A stretch of 64,000 nucleotides of DNA from Bacteroidales bacterium (GCA_030656615.1 JAUSOY010000013.1:1-64000), one strand, 5' to 3'. Shown: positions 55,203 to 63,822, numbered from the stretch's first letter. Notes: generated from the sequence alone by a model not told the origin. Program-made: numbers and translations.

Positions 55203-56657
55203 ATGGAACAGATTACAAAAATTATAGAGTTTTCACAAGAATTCTCCGTGCTGGAAATATCATATTTTCTGGCTTCTGTCCTTTTTATTATCGGACTAAA
55301 ACGATTGAGTCATCCGGCTACCGCCCGAAATGGAAATCTGTGGGCCTCAGCCGGAATGTTTATGGCCATACTGTTTACCATTCTTTTTCATAAAGTAAAA
55401 ATGGAGGATGGTACCTACGAAGGAATTGGTAATGTCGAATGGATATTAGGTGCGTTGGCCATTGGAACAGCAATAGGATGGGTGATGGCTGTGAAAGTAA
55501 AAATGACGGCAATGCCTCAAATGGTTTCCATTTTTAATGGAATGGGTGGTGCATGTGCGGCTTTAATATCCTTCATGGAATTTCAGCATGTGCCGCATGA
55601 ATTGGTTCAAGCCCACGGAATGTTGAATGGTTATACCATTTCTGTTATGTTGGGATTAATGATTGGATCAGTATCTTTTGCTGGTAGTATGATAGCCTTT
55701 GGTAAGCTGGATGATAGAATTGGCGATGTTAAAAGCCCCTTATTGCGATATTTTAATCTGGGATTGCTTGCTTTACTTGTAGGTTTGTTTGTCTATGTTG
55801 TTTTATTACCCGCATATCCCGGAATGGGGATCATATACATTTTTGCTCTGCTGGCATTGATATATGGTGTCACTTTCGTGATGCCCATTGGTGGAGCGGA
55901 TATGCCTGTGGTCATTTCGCTTTTGAATTCATTTACGGGTGTAGCCGCCGCTATGGGAGGATTTTTATATGGTAACCGGGCAATGCTTACCGGTGGAATC
56001 CTTGTAGGTTCGGCAGGTACCATCTTAACCATCCTGATGTGCAAAGCAATGAATCGTTCGCTCTTAAATGTAATTATCGGAGCGTTTGGTGGTAATGCCG
56101 CTGGAGGTGTTGAGGATCCGGATAAAATCGTAAAGGAAATTTCGCTCTCAGATGCTTCCGTTTTGCTTAGTTATTCACAGAAAGTTTACATAGTGCCGGG
56201 TTATGGATTGGCCGTTGCCCAGGCTCAGCATCTGTGTCATGAGCTCGATCAGTTGTTGGCCAGTAAAGGGGTTGAGGTAAAATATGCTATTCATCCCGTT
56301 GCAGGACGCATGCCGGGTCATATGAATGTTCTACTTGCTGAAGCAGATGTGCCCTATGAAAAACTTGTGGAGGCAGAGGATGCGAACGGGGAAATGAATT
56401 CAACGGATGTCGTTATTGTTATCGGGGCAAATGATGTTGTGAACCCCGCTGCTGAAGATGATCCATCCAGCCCGATTTATGGCATGCCCGTTATCAGAGC
56501 TTGGGAAGCAAAAAATGTAATTGTAATGAAACGGAGCATGGGCAAGGGTTACGCAGCTATTGAAAACAATCTTTTCTATCATCCGAAGAACCGTATGCTT
56601 TTTGGTGATGCAAAGGCAAGTCTGCAAAAGCTCGTGATGGAGATTAAAAGTCTTTAG
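55203..56657 (+). CDS. pntB: NAD(P) transhydrogenase beta subunit
   Basis: 484 residues. About eight or nine N-terminal membrane helices (channel part), including MVSIFNGMGGACAALISFMEF and ADMPVVISLLNSFTGVAAAMGGFLYGN, then the NADP-binding domain III: IVPGYGLAVAQAQHLCHELDQLLASKGVEVKYAIHPVAGRMPGHMNVLLAEADVPYEKL, VVIVIGANDVVNPAAEDDPSSPIYGMPVI and MKRSMGKGYAAIENNLFY. Couples proton flow to NADPH formation. Unusually for this window it has a good Shine-Dalgarno (AAGGAGG at 55192-55198, 4 bases before the ATG). Confidence 0.96.
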   Translation: MEQITKIIEFSQEFSVLEISYFLASVLFIIGLKRLSHPATARNGNLWASAGMFMAILFTILFHKVKMEDGTYEGIGNVEWILGALAIGTAIGWVMAVKVKMTAMPQMVSIFNGMGGACAALISFMEFQHVPHELVQAHGMLNGYTISVMLGLMIGSVSFAGSMIAFGKLDDRIGDVKSPLLRYFNLGLLALLVGLFVYVVLLPAYPGMGIIYIFALLALIYGVTFVMPIGGADMPVVISLLNSFTGVAAAMGGFLYGNRAMLTGGILVGSAGTILTILMCKAMNRSLLNVIIGAFGGNAAGGVEDPDKIVKEISLSDASVLLSYSQKVYIVPGYGLAVAQAQHLCHELDQLLASKGVEVKYAIHPVAGRMPGHMNVLLAEADVPYEKLVEAEDANGEMNSTDVVIVIGANDVVNPAAEDDPSSPIYGMPVIRAWEAKNVIVMKRSMGKGYAAIENNLFYHPKNRMLFGDAKASLQKLVMEIKSL

Positions 56658-56695
56658 TTTTGAGTGATTGATTTATGTAGTTTAGTTTTGTTTGT

Positions 56696-56721
56696 AAAAA
56701 AGCCCTAAATAGGGCTTTTTT
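56696..56721 (+). terminator. Intrinsic terminator of the pnt operon
   Basis: AAAAAAGCCCTA (56696-56707), loop AA, TAGGGCTTTTTT (56710-56721): a perfect stem with a T tract. Confidence 0.85.
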
Positions 56722-56769
56722 GCGTAAGAACTCATTTGATGGAGGAAACCCGATGTTCATCTGTTTCGT

Positions 56770-56777
56770 TATATTTG
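56770..56777 (+). promoter_or_regulatory. -7 promoter element of the zinc-ribbon gene
   Basis: TATATTTG, 22 bases before the ATG at 56800; no clear -33 element. Confidence 0.5.
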
Positions 56778-56799
56778 CCCAAAATAAACTTATTTAATC

Positions 56800-57063
56800 A
56801 TGGGAAAATTTGATCGTTTTTGTCAGAGTTGTGGAATGCCACGCGCGATGGATGAAAAGGGTGGCGGTACCAATGCCGACGGTAGTACAAATTCGGTTTA
56901 TTGCAGCCATTGTTATACCAATGGTAAATTCAATGATAAGTTCACTCATTCTGCCCAAATGGTGCATTTTGTAAAAGAACACTTAAAAGAGAGTGGCATT
57001 GGACCATTAAAGCGTTGGTTTTACACCATGCATATTTCTAAATTGAATCGCTGGAAAAAGTAA
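56800..57063 (+). CDS. Small putative zinc-ribbon protein
   Basis: 87 residues. FCQSCGMPRAMDEKGGGTNADGSTNSVYCSHCYTNGKF gives a CxxC ... CxxC zinc ribbon of the Zn_ribbon_2 type, followed by a helical FTHSAQMVHFVKEHLKESGIGPLKRWFYTMHISKLNRW. Members are found fused or free in many bacteria; role unknown. Single gene between two terminators. Confidence 0.8.
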   Translation: MGKFDRFCQSCGMPRAMDEKGGGTNADGSTNSVYCSHCYTNGKFNDKFTHSAQMVHFVKEHLKESGIGPLKRWFYTMHISKLNRWKK

Positions 57064-57127
57064 ATCGTATCCTCAAAAATTTGCAAATCGGAATCCTCGT
57101 TTTGTTTAGACAGAAAGAATTTTTATT

Positions 57128-57159
57128 AAAAAAGGCCGGAAATTTTCCGGCCTTTTTTT
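57128..57159. terminator. Bidirectional terminator between zinc-ribbon and acyl-CoA synthetase genes
   Basis: AAAAAAGGCCGGAAA and TTTTCCGGCCTTTTTTT (57128-57159) form a near-perfect stem with A and T tracts on both strands. Confidence 0.85.
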
Positions 57160-58963
57160 ACTTTTTAGACACTGGTATGGATTGTGCCTGAGTCTTCTGC
57201 AGATATAAATTATCTACCAGACTGCGGTATTTCTCGAATATTACCTTACGTTTAAGTTTCAAGGAAGGAGATAATTCACCGGTAACAGGGCTCCATTCGT
57301 CAGCAACCAGGGCAATTTTTTTTATCTGCTCAAACGAACCAAAATGCTTATTCAGCTTTTTAATTTCGTGTTCGAAATGTTTAATAACCTGTGGTATTTT
57401 AATGGTTTCGAGATTAGAAGTGGCATTAATACCGTGTTTTTTGCACCAGTCATTCAATTCAGAAAAATTGGGAAGTATTATGGCGGATGCGAATTTTTGA
57501 TTTTCACCAACAACCATGGTTTGCTGTATCAGAAAACTTTCTTTAAGTTTGTTTTCGATCTGTTGGGGAGCAATGTATTTTCCGTTCGACATTTTAAAAA
57601 TTTCCTTCTTACGGTCAGTAATTCGTAAAAAGCGTCCATTAACAATTTCTCCAATATCTCCGGTACAGAACCAACCTTCTTCGTTTTTCATTTCAGCGGT
57701 ATGCTCTTCATCTTTATAATATCCAAGCATGATATTGGGTCCTTTGGCAAGTATTTCACCATCATCAGCAATCTTTACGGAGACTCCTTCTAAAATAGGA
57801 CCTACACTACCCAGTTTTACACCATCCTTTTTCCAATAATTAACAGAAATTATCGGAGATGTTTCTGTAAGGCCATATCCTTCAAAAACGGGTAATCCGG
57901 CAGCCCAGAAAAGCCTTGCCAGTCTTGGCTGAAGTGCCGCTCCGCCACATCCGATGAATTGTATTTTCATACTTAATGCCTGACGCCATTTTTTAAATAC
58001 CAAAACGTCAACAATTTTATGGCTAAGCCGGTAGAGCGGATTTTTATAGGTATAAGGTTCGTATTTATTACCAACGTGTAAGGCCCACCGGAAAATCATT
58101 CGCTTAACAGGACTCAGCGTACGGGCTTTTGAAATTATTTTTTCGAAGATCGATTCCAGCAGTCGGGGTACGGTAATAAAACCTTCAACCTGAAGTTCAT
58201 TCATATCTTTGGCGATAGTCCCGAGGTTTTCAGCATAATAAATACTTACCCCACTCATATGCCACATATAGTTTACCATATGTTCAAAAATATGAGATAA
58301 AGGCAAAAAACTCAGTGCTTTATGACGGTGATCCAGATGAAGTTTATCACTCGAGGCCTGGGCATTGCTTAATAAATTGGTATGACTCAGCATTACCCCC
58401 TTTGAAACGCCGGTGGTTCCGGAAGTATATATCAAAGTCAGTAAATCATCCGCTAAAATGGAATCTTTAATTTTATTCAGATTGGCGAGGTCAGTATCTA
58501 TCGCATTTTCGGTGATAAAAGACCAATGGGGCACGTTTTCGTATGAATTGAAAGTAAAAACATGCTCAATAAAAGGCAGTTCATTTCTGTTAGTATTAAC
58601 GATTTGATACAGGTTCAAATCATTAACAATCACAACCTTCGCTTCACTATGGTTTAAAATATACAGGATATCAGATTCAGAAAGTGTTGGATGAATAGGT
58701 ACATGAACTACTCCGGTTTGAGCGGCTCCCATTTCAATGAAATTCCATTCGGGCCGATTATTGGTAATCGTTGCGATTTTATCGCCCTTTTTATAGCCAA
58801 GCGCCATTAAACCCAGGCTTACTGCGTTTGCCAGACCTATATATTCATCGAGAAAATATTGTCGCCAGGCACCATCTTCTTTGCCAGATATACAAAAGGT
58901 CTTTTGTGTATTTGGATTTTCTGATAGATTTTTGAGTACATCGAAAACTCGCATCGTATTCAT
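57158..58963 (-). CDS. Long-chain acyl-CoA synthetase (AMP-binding)
   Basis: 601 residues. Adenylate-forming enzyme: P-loop-like LTLIYTSGTTGVSKGVMLSH (about residue 180), the FEGYGLTETSPIISVNYW adenine-binding region, GWFCTGDIGEIVNGRFLRITDRKKEIFKMSNGKYIAPQQIENKL and the catalytic Lys in GELSPSLKLKRKVI. This is the layout of bacterial long-chain fatty acyl-CoA synthetases (FadD15-like, membrane-associated). Start ATG 58963 is 16 bases past a TATCTTTG element. Substrate chain length cannot be read from sequence. Confidence 0.9.
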   Translation of the reverse strand: MNTMRVFDVLKNLSENPNTQKTFCISGKEDGAWRQYFLDEYIGLANAVSLGLMALGYKKGDKIATITNNRPEWNFIEMGAAQTGVVHVPIHPTLSESDILYILNHSEAKVVIVNDLNLYQIVNTNRNELPFIEHVFTFNSYENVPHWSFITENAIDTDLANLNKIKDSILADDLLTLIYTSGTTGVSKGVMLSHTNLLSNAQASSDKLHLDHRHKALSFLPLSHIFEHMVNYMWHMSGVSIYYAENLGTIAKDMNELQVEGFITVPRLLESIFEKIISKARTLSPVKRMIFRWALHVGNKYEPYTYKNPLYRLSHKIVDVLVFKKWRQALSMKIQFIGCGGAALQPRLARLFWAAGLPVFEGYGLTETSPIISVNYWKKDGVKLGSVGPILEGVSVKIADDGEILAKGPNIMLGYYKDEEHTAEMKNEEGWFCTGDIGEIVNGRFLRITDRKKEIFKMSNGKYIAPQQIENKLKESFLIQQTMVVGENQKFASAIILPNFSELNDWCKKHGINATSNLETIKIPQVIKHFEHEIKKLNKHFGSFEQIKKIALVADEWSPVTGELSPSLKLKRKVIFEKYRSLVDNLYLQKTQAQSIPVSKK

Positions 58964-58979
58964 AAGGTTGTATTTGGGT

Positions 58980-58987
58980 CAAAGATA
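58980..58987 (-). promoter_or_regulatory. -7 promoter element of the acyl-CoA synthetase gene
   Basis: Minus-strand TATCTTTG, 16 bases before the ATG at 58963. The rest of the 58988-59269 gap is AT-rich and shows no other feature. Confidence 0.5.
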
Positions 58988-59269
58988 TAAATAAAATCAA
59001 AAACACATACGTATTAAAATAGATATGCAATTCGTCATAAATAACCTATAATCAAACAAATAAAAAATGTTTTTGTTTTAGACGGGGGATTATTAATTTT
59101 CAGAATAATCACATTTATTGGCTTTATTGATGGAAACTCCAATAATTTTTGCGCGAGTTCTATACCGGATGTTTTCTTAAGAACAGAGGGAAGTGTCAAT
59201 GATTTCTTTCAGATTATGTACATTTACCGTCGAAAAATGCAAAGTCTGGTTTTTTTTGAATCAATCGCT

Positions 59270-59989
59270 ATGGAACATAAAACAGGATGTACAGTTTGTG
59301 GAAAATCATTGGCCTACACGGTTATTGAAGAGTCGTTTATATGCTATTGTTGTGGAAATGAGTTTACTGCACAGGTTCAGTGTGAAAATGGTCACTTCGT
59401 TTGTGATTCCTGCCATCAATCGAATGCGAACGATTATATTTATTCCTATTGTCTGAATACGAAGCATACCGATCCGGTTTTAATTGTTAATGAAATCATG
59501 CATCATTCAACGGTTAAAATGCACGGCCCCGAGCATCACTTTTTAGTGCCGGCAGCATTATTAGCATCGTATTATAATCTTCAGAGTGATTTTGTTGCAA
59601 AGGAAAAGTCTGTAAAAATTGCCCGTGAAAGGGCCGAAAAGGTTCCCGGTGGCTTTTGTGGATTACATGGCGCCTGTGGTGCCGGAATCGGGACCGGAAT
59701 ATTCATTAGTATTATTACAGGTTCTACGCCTCTGGCCGCAGAAGAATGGAAATTAAGCAACCTGATGACGGCCCGTAGTTTGGATATCATTGCTCGATCG
59801 GGTGGACCACGCTGTTGTAAAAGAGATACTTTTATTGCGATTCGTTCTGCAGCTGAATTTTTGGAAGAGCTTTTAAGGGTTGTCTTACCCATCAACCCTG
59901 ACATAATATGCCATTTTGTTGAGCATAATAAAGAGTGTTTGAAAGAGAATTGTGCTTTTTATCAGAGTAGTTCTGATTTAGACAAATAA
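59270..59989 (+). CDS. DUF5714-type cysteine-rich protein
   Basis: 239 residues from ATG 59270; an ATG 54 bases earlier gives an 18-residue lead unlike the family. N terminus has three CxxC pairs (CTVCGKSL, CYCCGNEF, CDSCHQ), then MHGPEHHFLVPAALLASYYN, GGFCGLHGACGAGIGTGIFISIITGSTPLA and GGPRCCKRDTFIAIRSAAEFL. These blocks match what I recall of DUF5714, a family of unknown function found in anaerobic bacteria and archaea, sometimes attached to methyltransferases. About 16 cysteines and clustered histidines suggest metal or FeS chemistry. Single gene. Confidence 0.7.
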   Translation: MEHKTGCTVCGKSLAYTVIEESFICYCCGNEFTAQVQCENGHFVCDSCHQSNANDYIYSYCLNTKHTDPVLIVNEIMHHSTVKMHGPEHHFLVPAALLASYYNLQSDFVAKEKSVKIARERAEKVPGGFCGLHGACGAGIGTGIFISIITGSTPLAAEEWKLSNLMTARSLDIIARSGGPRCCKRDTFIAIRSAAEFLEELLRVVLPINPDIICHFVEHNKECLKENCAFYQSSSDLDK

Positions 59990-59990
59990 A

Positions 59991-60023
59991 AACAGGCCAC
60001 TCTTTTTCAAGAAATGGCCTGTT
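59991..60023. terminator. Stem-loop between DUF5714 and barrel genes
   Basis: AACAGGCCA (59991-59999) pairs exactly with TGGCCTGTT (60015-60023), loop 15 bases. Convergent genes; T tract weak (GCATCTTTAT). Confidence 0.6.
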
Positions 60024-60043
60024 GCATCTTTATCATCCGAAGA

Positions 60044-60772
60044 TTAGAATACTATTCCCAGACTAAAGCGTGTTTGTGAAAGACTTAGTTCTGGTTCGAA
60101 GGTATTAACATCGTCAGTATAGGAATACTTCATTTTGCCCATGTCTTTATGTATTCCAACAAGAAGCTTATACAAGCGGAAGTTAATTCCCATTCCCGTT
60201 TTAATGCCAAAAGAAATTTTATCAGGATAAACTTCGTCGCTATTGAGCCTGGAGCCATATGAAACAACGGGTCCCAGGTTAAAATATACATCAGCACCAA
60301 TCCCTTCAATAATATTAAAAGAAAGAGCGGGCCCCAGTTTGTAATCTATAAAACCAAATGGCGATGAACTCATATCAGGATCTTCCGGTTGCCCGATTAA
60401 GGTCCAGTTGTACGGAGTAAAAGCCAGTCCAAAAGTTGTATACAGAGCAATATTGAAATTTGGGCTACCTATCTCTTCTGCAAAATAACGATAGCCTCCA
60501 AAATCAAGCTTTAAACCTGAGCCACTTCCTTCTATTAAATTGAAGCCAACCTGATTGCCTGTAGGATTTTCAACCCTTAAATCGGGTTTAAAAGAGCTTA
60601 CCGAGATAAATCCCATTTTTTTAGGAAACAGTCCAGTCTGAACAGTTTCGGGTTTTTTTTGTGGAGTATTTGGGGTTTGCTGTGGCTGCTCTTTTACACC
60701 ACCGCCGGTTACCTGAGCGAAAAGCGGAATAATTAGAAAAAGAGAGATAATGCTTAAACAGATTTTTTTCAT
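60044..60772 (-). CDS. Small outer-membrane beta-barrel protein, unrecognised
   Basis: 242 residues. Signal KKICLSIISLFLIIPLFAQ, a Pro/Gln-rich linker (KEQPQQTPNTPQKKPETVQTG), then alternating hydrophobic strands (FNIALYTTFGLAFTPY, YKLGPALSFNII, GADVYFNLGPVVSYG, ISFGIKTGMGINFRLY) ending SLSQTRFSLGIVF with a terminal Phe: an eight- or ten-strand barrel. No family recognised. Lies 26 bases downstream of the PD40 lipoprotein gene and probably shares its transcript. Confidence 0.7.
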   Translation of the reverse strand: MKKICLSIISLFLIIPLFAQVTGGGVKEQPQQTPNTPQKKPETVQTGLFPKKMGFISVSSFKPDLRVENPTGNQVGFNLIEGSGSGLKLDFGGYRYFAEEIGSPNFNIALYTTFGLAFTPYNWTLIGQPEDPDMSSSPFGFIDYKLGPALSFNIIEGIGADVYFNLGPVVSYGSRLNSDEVYPDKISFGIKTGMGINFRLYKLLVGIHKDMGKMKYSYTDDVNTFEPELSLSQTRFSLGIVF

Positions 60773-60798
60773 GTTGCTTTAATTATGTCAATTTATAA

Positions 60799-61803
60799 TT
60801 ACCGAACGTTCATTTTCCAAACATTCCATTCGCCCTTTTCATTTCCTCTTTGAGAAATGAAATACAGAAAGTTACCATCAGGCGACCACACCGGTGATAC
60901 GTCATCGCCTGGGTGGAAAGTGATTTGGGTAAATTTTGTACCATCTGTTTTAATGGTGTAAATGTCCAGATTTTTACGACGGTTGATGGTCTTAGGGGAT
61001 TCTCCGACTAAAACAATGGTTTCGCCATCCGGAGAAACCTGAGGACTACTGAATCCTTTATCCTTGTCGGCAAGAATAAGAGTAGACTGACCGGTCTTCA
61101 GGTTTATCATCCAAATCTCCCCTCTGGCCTGAATGTCCTTGCTGTTGCGGGTTACGATGAGATTTTCACCATCTGGGGCCACTGAGGGCGTAAAACCTTC
61201 GGTATATTGGGTCAATAACGAAGATTCTGTGCTATAACTCCACACATAATAGCGTGTTATCGGAATGTTGTTCGAATACGATACTTCTGCTTTGGTAAAA
61301 AATATTTCATTTCCATTGGGAGAAAAAGCTGGTCCTAACTCATTGGAAGGTGTAGAAGTTATTTGTTGAATTGCTGATCCTTGTGTGGCATTAATCATAT
61401 ACACATTTGTATTTCCATCCATTTCGTCCGTAAAAACGATGCGTTCGCCGCTGGGCGAGTATGACATATCAGAAACATTGTTTCTGAAAGTTCTCTGAAT
61501 GGTTGATCCGCCTCCCTTGGTGTTTTTAAGGAAAATATTATCGGTATTATTCTTGCGGGCAAGAAATGCCAGCTGCTCTCCACTTGGCGAAACAGAGATG
61601 AGCGATGGTGCATACCAACGGATTTGATCGGTTTGCCGTAGAACAACGGGACCCAGTACGTCATCATTTTCATTGGTGTATTTTACAAAACTGATGCCCC
61701 CTTCTTCAGGAACACTGATTTCGAAGAAGTTTGTTTGTTTTTGGACAGCGCAGGCACATAATCCTGCAGTAATGATAGTAAAGATCAGCGCTTTAAGTTT
61801 CAT
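60799..61803 (-). CDS. TolB-like PD40 beta-propeller lipoprotein
   Basis: 334 residues. Lipoprotein signal LIFTIITAGLCAC. Six or so PD40 repeats with the pattern SPSGEQLAFLARKNNTDNIFL, SPSGERIVFTDEMDGNTNVYM, SPNGNEIFFTKAE, APDGENLIVTRNS, SPDGETIVLVGES, SPDGNFLYFISQRG form a propeller like the C-terminal part of TolB. There is no N-terminal TolB domain and no tol-pal gene nearby, so it is not TolB proper. First gene of a pair with the small barrel. A decayed copy of its 5' end lies just upstream. Confidence 0.82.
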   Translation of the reverse strand: MKLKALIFTIITAGLCACAVQKQTNFFEISVPEEGGISFVKYTNENDDVLGPVVLRQTDQIRWYAPSLISVSPSGEQLAFLARKNNTDNIFLKNTKGGGSTIQRTFRNNVSDMSYSPSGERIVFTDEMDGNTNVYMINATQGSAIQQITSTPSNELGPAFSPNGNEIFFTKAEVSYSNNIPITRYYVWSYSTESSLLTQYTEGFTPSVAPDGENLIVTRNSKDIQARGEIWMINLKTGQSTLILADKDKGFSSPQVSPDGETIVLVGESPKTINRRKNLDIYTIKTDGTKFTQITFHPGDDVSPVWSPDGNFLYFISQRGNEKGEWNVWKMNVR

Positions 61804-61994
61804 GATGTTTTGGTTTTTTGGTAATCTAATTTAAAACAAATCAAATGCACATAAGTTTTAAATTCTATCCAAACTTAAGGATATTATTGATTGAAATGAA
61901 AATTATTATTTGATAACAGGCTAAAAATTAGTTATTGAAAATTGGATGTAGGCGAAAAGGGTAAAAAAGGAACCGAAGGAATCTGATGGCTCTT

Positions 61995-62316
61995 ATTTAA
62001 AAAAATCCGTTTTATGGTAGAACCACCCCCACGGGTGTTTTTCAGAAAAATATTATCCGAATTGTTTTTTGTGCCAGAAAAGCCAAGCGTTCTCCACTTG
62101 TGCATGCAGCAAAAAGTACTGGAGTGTAACGGCAAACTTGTCCGAACTGAGGAAGTCCTCTAATACATCATCATTTTCATTGGCATATTTCACAAAGCTG
62201 GCACATCCTTCTTCAGGATCACTGATATCGAAAATGTTTGTTTTCATGTTTCGTTGCACTGCGTAAATGCTTATAATGGCTGCAGTAACTGTCAGTAAAA
62301 ATAGTTTTGATTTCAT
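61995..62316 (-). pseudogene. Decayed partial copy of the neighbouring PD40 lipoprotein gene
   Basis: From ATG 62316 the first 55 or so codons read MKSKLFLLTVTAAIISIYAVQ..., FDISDPEEGCASFVKYANENDDVL, closely parallel to the start of the PD40 gene at 61803 (VPEEGGISFVKYTNENDDVL). After that the similarity moves through a second frame (RYTPVLFA..SGERLAFLAQK) and a third (NNSDNIFLKNTRGGGSTIKRIF), ending near 62000. So it is a duplicate of roughly the first 110 codons with small deletions, not a functional gene. Confidence 0.85.
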
Positions 62317-62462
62317 AATTTTCGGTTTGTTATTTTATTTCTTTATCCTTATTTAGAGCAGGCATGAATAAAATCGTATAAAAATTTTATTGTTTAATTT
62401 TATTACAGATAAACAGGAAAGAAGAAAGGCGATGTGTTTTCTGAACGAATAGACGAAATATG

Positions 62463-62470
62463 TACCTTTG
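62463..62470 (+). promoter_or_regulatory. -7 promoter element of tag-nadD
   Basis: TACCTTTG, 16 bases before ATG 62487. Because it overlaps the longer ORF start at 62460, it fixes the tag start at 62487. Confidence 0.6.
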
Positions 62471-62486
62471 GCTAAAACCCTTGAAT

Positions 62487-63044
62487 ATGAACCGTTGTTC
62501 CTGGCCTTCTGATGATGCATTAATGATACAATATCATGATAATGAATGGGGTGTTCCTGTTTATGACGATCAGAAATGGTTTGAGTTTTTGGTGCTTGAT
62601 GCTTTTCAGGCAGGTTTAAGTTGGAAAACCATATTACACAAGCGTGAAAATTTTCGTAAGGCTTTTAATGATTTTAACTTCGAAATTATTGTCGATTATC
62701 GTTCCGATAAAATTGAATTGCTTATGAACGATGCCGGTATTATCCGAAACAGGCTTAAGATAGAATCAACGATTTCAAATGCCAAGGCTTTTATCAATAT
62801 TCGTGAGGAATTTGGAAGTTTCAATACCTATATCTGGAGTTTTGTGGATCGAAAACCATTGATAAACCATTGGAAATCGATGAGTGAAATTCCTGTAAAA
62901 ACGGAGCTTTCTGACAAAATAAGCAAGGATCTTAAACAGCGGGGTTTTAAATTTGTTGGTTCTACCATTGTGTATGCTTTTTTACAGGCCGCGGGTGTAA
63001 TTAACGACCATACCATTGACTGTTTCAGACATTCTCAAATATAA
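62487..63044 (+). CDS. tag: DNA-3-methyladenine glycosylase I
   Basis: 185 residues from ATG 62487. Removes 3-methyladenine from DNA. Matches E. coli Tag throughout: NRCSWPSDDALMIQYHDNEWGVP (zinc ligands Cys4 and His17 at the same positions), DAFQAGLSWKTILHKRENFR (catalytic pocket), LLMNDAGIIRNRLKIESTISNAKAF, YIWSFVDRKP, RGFKFVGSTIVYAFLQAAGVINDHTIDCFRH (last two zinc ligands His and Cys). The longer ORF from 62460 is inside the promoter. One base separates its stop from the nadD start. Confidence 0.95.
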   Translation: MNRCSWPSDDALMIQYHDNEWGVPVYDDQKWFEFLVLDAFQAGLSWKTILHKRENFRKAFNDFNFEIIVDYRSDKIELLMNDAGIIRNRLKIESTISNAKAFINIREEFGSFNTYIWSFVDRKPLINHWKSMSEIPVKTELSDKISKDLKQRGFKFVGSTIVYAFLQAAGVINDHTIDCFRHSQI

Positions 63045-63045
63045 A

Positions 63046-63636
63046 ATGAATATGAACTGGAAGGAATATACCGGTTTATTTTTTGGCTCTTTTAATCCCA
63101 TCCATGTGGGTCATATGGTACTGGCCAATTATTTTGCGGAGTTTGTCGGACTTAATGAGTTATGGTTTGTTGTAAGTCCGCATAATCCTTTAAAAGAGCG
63201 TGTGTCATTATTGGCCGATCATCATCGCATAGAAATGGTTAATCTTGCCATCGCTGACGATCCACGTTTCAGAGCCTCCGATATTGAATTCCATTTGCCC
63301 AAACCTTCGTACACCATTCACACACTTACCTATCTCGAAGAAAAATATCCAGGACGTAAATTTGCATTAATTGTCGGAGGTGATAATCTGGAGAGTTTTA
63401 ATAAATGGAAAAATCCGGAAGTTATTCTCGAACGCTTCCCGCTATTGGTATATGCACGACCCGGCTTTGATGGAGGTGAATTTCTGAAACACCCGTCGGT
63501 CAGGATATTTGAGGCCCCATTGATGGAAATTTCTTCAAGCATGATACGCATGGCCATTCGTCAGGGAAAAAATATGCGATTTTTTCTTCCCCCCGGTGTT
63601 TGGAAATACATGGAGGAAATGAATTTGTATAAATAG
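63046..63636 (+). CDS. nadD: Nicotinate-nucleotide adenylyltransferase
   Basis: 196 residues from ATG 63046 (second ATG at 63052; a TTG at 63016 lies inside tag). Makes deamido-NAD from nicotinate mononucleotide and ATP. Motifs: GLFFGSFNPIHVGHMVLANYF with the GxFxPxHxGH nucleotidyltransferase signature, WFVVSPHNPLK, RPSYTxxTL equivalent KPSYTIHTLTYL, LIVGGDNLESFNKWKNPEVIL and MEISSSMIRMAIRQGKNMRFFLPPGVWKYM. Follows tag by one base. Confidence 0.95.
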   Translation: MNMNWKEYTGLFFGSFNPIHVGHMVLANYFAEFVGLNELWFVVSPHNPLKERVSLLADHHRIEMVNLAIADDPRFRASDIEFHLPKPSYTIHTLTYLEEKYPGRKFALIVGGDNLESFNKWKNPEVILERFPLLVYARPGFDGGEFLKHPSVRIFEAPLMEISSSMIRMAIRQGKNMRFFLPPGVWKYMEEMNLYK

Positions 63637-63679
63637 GCTCTGCTGAAAAATTCAGAGAAGGTAAAAACGACCTCAGCGA

Positions 63680-63699
63680 CCTGCCTGCCGGCAGGCAGG
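63680..63699. repeat. Perfect 20-base GC-rich palindrome
   Basis: CCTGCCTGCCGGCAGGCAGG is its own reverse complement, in an otherwise AT-rich gene-free tail, four bases from a second perfect palindrome. Confidence 0.9.
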
Positions 63700-63703
63700 G
63701 GTC

Positions 63704-63721
63704 ATCCGCCAGCTGGCGGAT
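63704..63721. repeat. Perfect 18-base palindrome
   Basis: ATCCGCCAGCTGGCGGAT is its own reverse complement. Such pairs of GC-rich palindromes are scattered in intergenic DNA of some Bacteroidota; here function is unknown. Confidence 0.9.
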
Positions 63722-63800
63722 AGAAAATGATAATTAGAATTTGTACAAGCCCGGCTGGGGTTGAATACATACTCGTGCTATCCATTTTCTATAAACATTT

Positions 63801-63822
63801 TATCCCTCAGGGATATTTTTTT
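63801..63822 (+). terminator. Possible intrinsic terminator in the right-hand tail
   Basis: TATCCC (63801-63806), loop TCA, GGGATA (63810-63815) followed by TTTTTTT (63816-63822). It may end the tag-nadD transcript, though it is 165 bases after nadD. Confidence 0.5.

Noticed and set aside
60799..61803. TolB of a Tol-Pal system
   Set aside because: PD40 propeller only, lipoprotein anchor, no N-terminal TolB domain and no tol or pal genes nearby.
62460..62486. Upstream extension of tag
   Set aside because: Overlaps the -7 element TACCTTTG and extends beyond the family N terminus.
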